This document shows, in pieces, positions 55,913 to 64,000 of a DNA stretch of 64,000 nucleotides. The stretch covers positions 3,160,001 through 3,224,000 of the forward strand of contig NC_090967.1 of assembly GCF_040807025.1 (NCBI RefSeq). The letters are read 5' to 3'. A model generated the notes under the pieces. That model made no database searches. It was not told the origin of the DNA and saw only the letters and a program-made list of their open reading frames with translations. Position 1 is the first letter of the stretch; each line of letters opens with the position of its first letter. Origin of the DNA: Struthio camelus. Its lineage: Eukaryota > Chordata > Aves > Struthioniformes > Struthionidae. The position numbers were made by a program, and so were the translations under genes.

Positions 55913-57973
55913 CGAAACAAATCCACAGCATCACTTGCTTTTGAGTCTATAACTAGTTTGAAAACAGGGATCAACTCTACAGACTCTCAAACGTTGCTGT
56001 CTTAGAAGAAGCCGAAGACAACGTCAGGAGCGGTGGGCTAAGGAGGATTTTTTTTTTTTTTTCTCCTGTTGCTTCTTTGTCTCTTAAGTTAATTTAAAGT
56101 GAGTCTCGGTGCGGAGTGCTGAGTTGTCAGTCTTTGACCGTCATCTTCAGTGTTACCAAATTCTGCTCTTTCTTTAGGTCCCGTTTCCCCTCGCCCCTGT
56201 CCCACTCCCGTCCCCCCCCTTTCGATTTCTCTCCTCTTTCGGTCAAACCCGTCGGTGACGAGCAGCGCCAGGTCTCTGGTACGGTGCAAAGCGGTGGTGG
56301 TGGGCACGGGGTGGGGGGGGAAACTCGTTTACACTTCATTTTACGATGCACTTTTGCTAGCAATACGAGCGATGGTTGGTCTTGCCACAGACAGGTCAGC
56401 GCTTCCCGGGGCCGGGACAGCCGGGCACCAGCCTGCCCCAGCCGGCGTCTGGTGGCAAATGGCCGCGGGGATGCCTGGCTGAGACCAAAGGGACCCGGGA
56501 AGGGACGTTGCAGGACAAGGTAGAAAAAAAAAAAAAAAATTATTATATATGTCTTACCGCTGGCTCTGTGATGTGCTAGGGCGCATGGGGATGGCTTTGT
56601 TTCCATGACAGCTTTAGGTGTTCGCAGCGGCACGGGGGCAGCACGGCCCTGGTCCGGCCGCTCACTGCAGCCGTACGTCAGTGGAATCATTTTGTTGGAC
56701 TCGGGCTGTAAAAACGAACCATTTGCCATTTGTCCAGGCTCCAGGCTGTGGCCGAGCGCCCCCCCCCCGCCCCGGGGCCGACAGCGAGGGCCGAGTGGGG
56801 CCGGCCCCAGGGTGAGGAGCCGCTTGTGGATGACGGGCGCCAGCAGCTCAGCAGCCTCTGGGGGTAGCAGGGCCTTTGCCCAGCTGGAGCAGGGTTCAGC
56901 TAGATCCCAGGGCAGTTTTAAACTGGATTTTTAGCAATGTTCGCGCATGTGCGCGCACCCTCCCCACACACACATCCACACACCCCTTCCTAGCCAAACC
57001 CCCCAGGGCCACTGCAGCTTTCCACGTGACTTAACCCGTGCGCTGTTGTGTGTATTGCTCACAACACCTTGGGGGGGGGGAGGGGAAGTGGGGAGGGGGC
57101 ACGCTTGTATTTACCAAAACCCTGTTGTTTTGCCCCAACAGAGGGGCCAAAGCTATGCTGAAATTGGGGGTGGGAGGGGAGAAGGGGACCATCTGTGGCT
57201 GCCTCGAGGCATTTGTCCAAACTCACCCATCTCCGGGGCGGCCGGAGGGGGGTGGCAGCATCTCCAAAAATGCAGGACGTCCGTCCATCCATCCCCCCCA
57301 CCCAGCAGCCGTGCCAGGAGCCGCCCAGCGCCAGCCCATATGGCCCCACGTCGGGCCGAGCAATGCTGTGATCCCTCCTCTTCCTCAATTAGGGATTTAA
57401 CCCGCCTGTGGCCGAGTCCCAGCTGAGCCTTCGGCCCCCACCTAGGTACCAGCTTCAACAGGGTCTGGGAGGGCTGCGAAGGGGCAGCCAGAGCAGCCCG
57501 CCTGCTGCTAGCACGTTCGTGCCCATGCGCCGCGGCCTGGGGAGCAACGTGCGCCGTTTGTCCTTGTTTCCCCAACAAGGCAAACACCACCAACAAAAAT
57601 CGCCTTAAACGTCCACTGGAAGCAGACCCCTCTCAGAGCATCTTTTCAGACAAACCTAGGCGGAGGCTGAAGAGGAGCCGCACAGGGAAAGCGCCGCACT
57701 CGGCAGGCGTCTGCCCGACTCCGGCTCTGCAGCCTCTTCCCGGCAGCTGTACTGCCAGCCAGCGCGCAGCAGCGCGGCCCTGCGAGCCGTAGTGCCCTTC
57801 CGGTGAGGAGGCCAAATCCTGCGATTGTACGTGTGTAGCTCCAAAGCAGAGGGCGTTTGTTCCATTGCAAGTTTAGTTACTGCTTTAAAAAAAAAAAAAA
57901 GTGTACAGAAATTGCATTTAAATTTCTCTGATGCTTCCTTGAAGCCATAGAATTTAGGGGCTTTTTTTAAAAA

Positions 57974-57997
57974 AATAAAAATAAAAATAATAATAAA
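57974..57997 (+). terminator. CSNK1G2: Probable CSNK1G2 poly(A) signals (three AATAAA)
   Basis: AATAAA hexamers occur at 57974-57979, 57980-57985 and 57992-57997 in an A-rich stretch, followed within 25-35 nt by a T-rich segment (CACTTTTTTCCTGTGCTCC). These are the first canonical signals after the stop codon. The A-richness of the area lowers certainty. Confidence 0.55.
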
Positions 57998-58029
57998 AAA
58001 ATCCTTAAAAACCCTCCACTTTTTTCCTG

Positions 58030-59380
58030 TGCTCCATTGCATGGCCCTGAGGGTGGGGACACAACCGAGCACCCCCTGCACCCCGGCCCTGGGGCAGAGC
58101 AAAGCCAGGCTGGGCGCTGCTGGGTGATCTGGCCCCCTCCATGTTTGTCCCGAGCAGAGGGTTTGCTCCTCAGCCGCATACTGCCACCACCTCTTCCTGG
58201 CTGTTAAATAATATTGAGCTAAATATAGGTCCCCCTCATTTCTTTTTCACGTAAAGCAGCAGGCGCAAGGGAGTAGTGGCTCTGGACATCTCCCTGCCCG
58301 GCCTGGCTCTCCTGGGTGCACGAAGCTAAAAAGCTCCAGCAGCAGGAACTGGGACGCGCACGCTACCACCAGCCCGGTGCTGGTGCGCAGCTCTGAAACG
58401 CTGCTCCGGTGCGTGTGGACCATGGTGGGATGCAGGGGACGAGGCCCAGCCCAGCTCCTTGGCCCCAGGCCTAGTCCTCACTCACCTGTTTACCCATCTG
58501 CTCGCTGGCACCAAGGCGGAGCAAAGGCTCACGGGCCAGGCTGGGGAGAGCTTTAGCCGGCTGCTCTTGTGCCCACAGGAAGAAAAGGGATGGCCGGCTC
58601 CCTCCCGCCACACAAGATGCGGTGAGAGCCATGGGACCTCGCGCCTCCCCGAGACCGGCACCAGCGCAGGACAGCTGAAGCACCAAGGTTAGGCCAAAGC
58701 TCAGGAGGTAAAATGGCAGAGCAGCAGCGAGGGTGACAGGGGTCTCTGCTCCCTGCGGGTTTATCCAGGCCGACGAAGGAGGGGTTTCGCCCATGCAGCG
58801 TTCAGGAGGAGCTCGGAGAGCGAGGGCTGGCTGGAAGCTCCCTGCAACCTCCGCAGCAGCGGCCACACCAGGGGATCCCATTCACCAGCCAGCTCCGATA
58901 CGGCGGCTTTGTCCCCACTGCTCGGCCGATACACGCCAGGGCGTCGCTGAAAGGCCCTTTGCTCCCTCGTCGCAGCGCTGCCACCTGTGATTCACGGCAG
59001 GGGGACCTGCATCCCGCTCCTGAAGACGGGAGCGGGTGAACAGCCCCTTCGCCCCAAAGCAAGGGCCAGCTGACAGCAAGGTACCTGCTTTCAAATAACC
59101 AGCCTGACCCCTAAAGGACAGGGCGGCTTTCAGTGGGTGTTTCATCCGCCCAAACCTTCAATCCAGATTAAACAATTTTGGTCTTAACATGACAGCCTAA
59201 AACTGATGCAGACCTGGAGGGGGTATCATACACGCTCAGCACCTCCAGCTCTTCTGCCCGGAGAAACACCGGCGCCACAGCGTTGTGTCGTTCCCCCGAC
59301 ACTGCTGGGCTTCCCAGCAAGTCGCTCCCTGCCTTCCTCACAGGACCTCCAGGAGCCCGGGCTCAAATCATGGAGAAACT
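58030..59380. other. Intergenic spacer between convergent CSNK1G2 and BTBD2
   Basis: About 1.4 kb between the presumed 3' ends of two genes transcribed towards each other. I see no gene, repeat family or coding frame of note in it. Confidence 0.6.
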
Positions 59381-59389
59381 TTGTAAAGA

Positions 59390-62249
59390 CAACCCAAATG
59401 TCTTTATTGATTTCCTATTTACAAATCACAAAGCTGGCCAAAAGCAGAGTGTGAACACTGAACAAGAGCATTGGATACATTCATCAATATAGCACGGGAG
59501 TCGAGACAGTCCCAGCTCTGCTTGGAAGGTGACGTGATACAACAGGATATCTCATACTTTTGGAAACAGGCATGTCCAACAATGAATTACATTCATCTAT
59601 CTACAAAAGCCAGAATTGCATCAAACTGCATAAAGCCGTAAGAGCAGAAGTTGCTTAGACATAGTTCAGAGGTTTAACTCCTCTCCCTCCCGGCTCCCCT
59701 GCCAGGACAAGCTATGAGACCTACCTTGTGGCTTGAAAGCAGGAAAGGTGGCTTTGGGGAAAGAATCCGCATAACAAAATAGTAGTAAAAAACAGAGGCT
59801 TTGAGGGAAGATCCAGCAAGGACATGCCTACCTCAGCTGATCTAGGTTACACCAGGCCTACTCTCAAGTCCTGCTATTTCCATTGCCAAGTGCACAGCTT
59901 GGCTTCTTCCATATTCCAATTATTTCCACTATTGCCACCTATGTGCAGAAATGCCAAGAGGTGCTACATCCACAGCAGACAACCTCTGCAGACCCCAGCG
60001 CATTTCTCTGGCACTACAAGCAAGTTCCCACAACCTTTGACAAGCCAAGGCGGAGAGGCAGCAGTGCGGGAGCAGGCTCAGCAGGGGCAGCTATGTACAT
60101 CCCAACAGGAGGCAGCTTCCCTCACGGAGGAAGGAGTGTCTCCGTTCTGCTAATCCATTTCACAACACTGTTTGCATTGCACAGAGTCAGGTTCAATAAC
60201 TAAGTCATGGACCCATCTTTTTTTTTTTTTCTTTTTCTTTTTTGTTTAGTACTGGCCATATTAAAAACATCCTACCTTGAAGCAGGCTTACAATATACAC
60301 ATCTTACAATGTCTTCCTAGAGAACGTAACACACTATTGACATCTCTAATAGCTACTGATTACTAGGTGCAAGGTGTTCCTGACAGTATTACTGCTGCGT
60401 GGTTGATGAGGAGATACCCAGCCAGCCACAGATCAAGGACAGAGCCCAATCCAGAGGGAGGAAGAGGAGGAGATACCATTTCCCTAATCAGTTAGTAGGC
60501 ACTAAGCCATCTGCATCAGTAAAGGATAACCAGGTCTCAGCTTCTAGCATCTAAATAAGGTGGCAATTGCTGCCCGGTAAGCTACGACGACTCTTTAGTG
60601 TGCTCAGAAGGTTTTCAAAAGCGAACCTCAGCTTTCAGGCAGCACCATACCACGCCAGCGAGCCCCACGCGGATTTCTGAAGGCCCTGGCCACTATGCCA
60701 AAAGGTTCATTATTTCATTAGAGCATCCTCTGCAGAGGAGGGGGGAGGAATTAGTCTCGGGGTCTTCATCAGGGGAGAGCGACACAAGGAAAAGCCACCC
60801 ACCTCCTACCCAGCAGGACAGTGTTACCTACTCGCTAAAATCGTACCTGCATGTGCGGAAAAGCAACCAGTTCTGAACAGGTAAGAAGGAGGCTTTGCTA
60901 TTATCCAACTAACCAACCCAAAGCCAGGTTATATTTGTAAATATGGTATCTTCCTCCTGAGCCTGTCCAAACAGCCGGACTGTGCAAACGTACACAGGCA
61001 AACAGAAAAAAAAAATCTTTAATGTTTTCCTTAACTCTTTCATAAATCCTCATCCATCTGCTGCATTATTAGGTAACAGGCAGTTGCACACACTGAGCCT
61101 CTTCCTACTTTGCATCAGGGCAGCAATGCTCTGAAGCAGCCTAGGAGTGGGTTAGCAATGCACAGAAATGAAACGAAGACAAAAAAAAAAAGAGAAAATG
61201 CATTGAAACGTGCATGAAAACAGCAGCAATACACAGGAACACAGGGACCAGGTGAGGCAAGTTCCCTTGCTTGCGTCAACCAACAACCCCCACCACTACC
61301 TCAGAACAAAGGAGTTGATTAGCACAGTAACAACTGGTGTGGGTTTCCTGCTGCTAAACGCTGCATGGGGGGGGCGGGTTTCTTGAGTATCACCCATCAT
61401 TTTAGATGCGATACAAAGTTCTAAAGAAGCACCACCAGGATCAAGCGTGGCAGCCTGCACACGGCTAAGGAGAGCGCCCTGCCAGGCCAGAGCCAGAGCC
61501 GCTGCCCCCTCCTAGCTCTGCGCAGAGCCGTCGGCCATCCACAGGGAAGGTCAGTTAGCTGTCGTCAAAGGATTGTCACAAATTAGTGAGAATAGCATGA
61601 AAACACTGCAGTCTCTTTAGAGGCGCTCTAGTTCTGAGGTCTCCCTCAAGATCGTGTAGTGCTGAAACAGCAAAGCCTCAGTGAAAAAGGCCACTTTCTG
61701 TAACTTTTTGAAGGCGGCTGCACAGGCTTTGGCTGGCGACAGGGAACATGCCAGGCATGGTCTGGCCGAGCCCTGCCATCACAGCGGTGCTGCTGGACTG
61801 ACGTGGCCAACCGTCTCACCTCGACTGCTGAGCTAGAGCAGAAGAGGATGGGCAATGCAGCCCCCGACTGTGTCTTTTTGCAGGAGTATCTCCTCACAGC
61901 AAGTCTAACCACAACCAGAGCCACTTGTTTCCATGCTTCTGACTGGTGGAAAAGCATCTACATTCATTACAGTCAAAAAAAAAAATGCATGTTCTTAGTT
62001 AGGGTTAATCAGTAAGGTGAAAAATGACTAGCCACAGACAATCTACAAATGATACTGGTAAACCAGTTAATCTGGTATGTGATAGCAGCAGAATCACTAG
62101 CACAAGGCAAAACAAGAGCTTTGAAATGATTTTACTGAGACCTTTGGCTAGTGTGGCTCCAATTGGTGTGGTCAAACTCAGCCAGAAATTTAGTTTGGAA
62201 GGTCACGGGGAAGAGAACAGGAAAGTCCAGAGCCAACTCTGCAGCTGCA
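59390..62249 (-). other. BTBD2: BTBD2 3' UTR
   Basis: Sequence between the BTBD2 stop codon and the first good minus-strand poly(A) signal, about 2.86 kb. Composition changes to AT-richer, with no recognisable coding frame on either strand. An earlier variant signal (ATTAAA on the minus strand, near 61018) could give a shorter UTR. Confidence 0.65.
59403..59408 (-). terminator. BTBD2: Probable BTBD2 poly(A) signal (AATAAA, minus strand)
   Basis: TTTATT on the plus strand is AATAAA for the minus-strand gene. Cleavage would fall about 15-25 nt lower, near 59380-59390. The sequence composition becomes much more GC-rich beyond this point, which fits a gene end. Confidence 0.6.
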
Positions 62250-62411
62250 CTATGTATAGAAGATGATCTCTGGAATTTGTCCATCCTCCACAGAAGTGCC
62301 GTTGTTATTCCCAGCCGCGTAACAGAACGTAAAGCAGGTCTTGGCTCCTGTTGTTGGTGATTCATGGATGACTTTGCGCAGTCCTTTGGTTCCATAGTGG
62401 GAATCTGGACC
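62250..62411 (-). CDS. BTBD2: BTBD2 last coding exon (53 residues plus stop)
   Basis: Read on the minus strand it starts [20 protein letters not shown] and ends [11 protein letters not shown] followed by TAG (62250-62252). The minus-strand acceptor is ATCAACGCAG immediately above 62411. Confidence 0.95.
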   Translation of the reverse strand, partial: GPDSHYGTKGLRKVIHESPTTGAKTCFTFCYAAGNNNGTSVEDGQIPEIIFYT

Positions 62412-63147
62412 CTGCGTTGATTATAGGAAACAGGAAGAACAGATCAAGACAAGGATCACAGCCCAGCCGAACCTCAGGGCCTGGGTACCCTCCGGAAGGT
62501 CTGGCCTCACAACCTGACCTGAAGCAAAGGGCTCTGGCGAGCTCAATGCCTCCCCTTTTCTGTCCGGTTCTTGCACCTGAGGTATTTTGAACAAAGTTCT
62601 CGTCTCTATCAGATTTTACCGCTATATTTAACCAGATCTCAAGAGCTACATATCAACTTTTTTAAGCCAGTGCAGGCAGGTTCTGGACTACACACTCACA
62701 ACACTGGCAGCTTAACTGTATACAAAGAAAAAAAAACAAACACACCATCAATTCACCATCAATGTAGCCTGTTAATTACTGTATGCTTGTAGACAAGTTA
62801 AAAACTAACTCTGCACGCTGATGGTGAACATTCACGTTGCACCACCACAGCGGAAGGACTACAGAGTGAACCCTTGAGATTATACCACAGGATGAGAGAA
62901 CTGCATAGCAAGAACTATGTTGCCCTGAAGGGACCAAAGAAACCTGCTTTCATCTGTCTCCATAAACTTCTCTTCTATCCGTGCCACCTCAGTACGATAC
63001 CTTTAGAGTAGCACATGCTGTATAGTTGACGTTGGGTAAAATCTCAACGGGCTCTTTGAACATGACTCGGAAAGTGTTTGATGATCCGTCACAGCTGAAC
63101 CCTGTGTCGTTCTGCCCCAGGACTGTGTTACTGTCCGTGTGGATGAT
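62250..63147 (-). CDS. BTBD2: BTB domain-containing protein 2, C-terminal part (last two coding exons)
   Basis: Minus-strand exons 63001-63147 and 62250-62411 join in frame (147 and 162 nt) to encode the last 102 residues, from [20 protein letters not shown] to [12 protein letters not shown]. This is the end of the PHR (PAM/Highwire/RPM-1) beta-sandwich domain. BTBD2 is a BTB-BACK-PHR protein, a probable CUL3 substrate adaptor, reported to bind DNA topoisomerase I and to sit in cytoplasmic bodies. The N-terminal BTB and BACK domains lie outside the window. BTBD1 is the only close alternative. I prefer BTBD2 because residues such as [15 protein letters not shown] fit it as I recall, and because CSNK1G2 and BTBD2 are convergent neighbours in human. 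Confidence 0.93.
62412..63000 (-). other. BTBD2: BTBD2 last intron
   Basis: 589 bp on the minus strand, donor GTATCG next to 63001 and acceptor CAACGCAG next to 62411. No other feature seen. Confidence 0.9.
63001..63147 (-). CDS. BTBD2: BTBD2 penultimate coding exon (49 residues)
   Basis: Encodes [20 protein letters not shown], then [20 protein letters not shown] and NYTACATLK. The minus-strand acceptor is TTCTTACAG above 63147; the donor is CTAAAG|GTATCG. The exon is 147 nt, phase 0 on both sides. Confidence 0.95.
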
Positions 63148-64000
63148 CTGTAAGAAAAATGTTAACTTTTAATCTGTAAAGTTAAGCTGAGCGCTGCTTT
63201 ACATATATTGGACCTGGCACCAGTACAGGTGTATCCCCACAGTCTCAGAGCCCTGCTGCAACTGTACTATCCCCATTGCTTATGTCTGAGCACTATGATC
63301 AACTGAACGATGGGCCCAGGCCCCAGATAACCCAGGACATTTCCTCTTTATGCTGAAGCTGGACAGAGGACTGCAGATGGACGTTCTTGCTTAGATCTTC
63401 ACTTGTCTTTCGCCTCCAAGGGTTCACAGGCATCAGAAAGAGGCCCCTCACAATTAAGGAAGAAATACTGACAGACTGCACTCGTCTCCTCAGCAGTGTT
63501 GTCTCAAGGGAATTTTCTTGGAGAAGCTTCAAGTGATCCGGACTCAGGTTGCATACGTGCATCCAGAGAACAACATGCATGGGATTTTCATAAGCCGCTC
63601 ATTAAGTGATCCAGTCTTTGAAATATCTCTCAATGGACTTCAGAAAACTTTGTCAACAAACAGGCTCTGTAAGCCCTACTCATCATCTCTAACACGGACA
63701 CTGACTACATGAGGCTGCACACATGCGCTAGACAGGCCCAGCACACATATAGCAACTGTATTTTTCTCTTCCCTTCTCTTGACACATCCACTTGTTGAAT
63801 CTTGATTACTGCATTTGTACAGATTGCAGCAAAAGACAGTCCAAATACAATTGCAACATCCAACCGTTGCTGAAGCACCTGCAGGGCAGAGTCGGCCTAG
63901 CCTGCTCTGCATGGGAAAGCATGCACAGTGTCTTCTCAAACTAAATTATAACTCTCCGAAACGTATTTCCAAAGGCAGTGAACAGACTTGGGGAGATACT
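63148..64000 (-). other. BTBD2: BTBD2 intron, continues beyond the window
   Basis: No further PHR-domain exon is visible in the last 850 bp on the minus strand, so the preceding exon lies outside. No repeats of note. Confidence 0.8.

Larger units (their letters stand above)
55577..58005 (+). other. CSNK1G2: CSNK1G2 3' UTR (3' end estimated)
   Basis: From the stop to the first cluster of poly(A) signals, about 2.4 kb. It holds a purine-only tract near 55858-55912, T and A runs, and a G-rich stretch at 57071-57099 able to form a quadruplex. No AATAAA occurs earlier that I could find, so the end is placed near 58.0 kb; an earlier end at a variant signal is possible. Confidence 0.6.

Overview
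This is a stretch of a bird (sauropsid) nuclear genome holding one complete protein kinase gene and the end of its neighbour. The avian call rests on a CR1 retrotransposon 3' tail at about 34.0-34.1 kb, the absence of mammalian SINEs such as Alu or B1, and GC-rich gene structure. There are no bacterial, phage, CRISPR or operon features. Almost all the open frames that can be drawn here are chance frames in introns and untranslated sequence.

Layout: 1-2.4 kb has no recognisable gene. A degenerate minisatellite of GC-rich, locally palindromic units (about 2.59-3.08 kb) lies directly upstream of a CpG island (about 3.05-4.03 kb). The island holds a probable non-coding first exon ending at a clear splice donor (3582/3583). 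A 31.9 kb intron follows, with only old repeats, homopolymer runs and two CpG-rich patches that could be alternative first exons. Exon 2 (35464-35951) carries most of the 5' UTR and the start codon of CSNK1G2 (casein kinase 1 gamma 2). An 11.2 kb intron follows, then coding exons between 47.1 and 55.6 kb. I assembled these exons by hand from splice sites. They give a continuous 415-residue protein, the length of the human protein as I recall it, with all kinase motifs and the C-terminal cysteine/basic membrane-anchor tail intact.

Downstream, the CSNK1G2 3' UTR probably runs to about 58.0 kb. After about 1.4 kb of intergenic DNA comes the convergent minus-strand gene BTBD2: a long 3' UTR from about 59.39 kb, the last coding exon (62250-62411), the penultimate coding exon (63001-63147), and part of an intron to the window end. 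The CSNK1G2-BTBD2 convergent order matches human 19p13.3, recalled from memory.

The most interesting signal is an unlisted 105-nt in-frame cassette exon (53103-53207) in the tenth intron of CSNK1G2. It would add 35 residues ending in [13 protein letters not shown] and closely resembles the alternative exon I recall from the paralogue CSNK1G3. Other points of note are a short uORF in exon 1 with an optimal Kozak context, four more uORFs in exon 2, a splice donor that creates a stop codon just before the membrane-anchor exon (so intron retention would give a tail-less kinase), and the promoter-proximal minisatellite.
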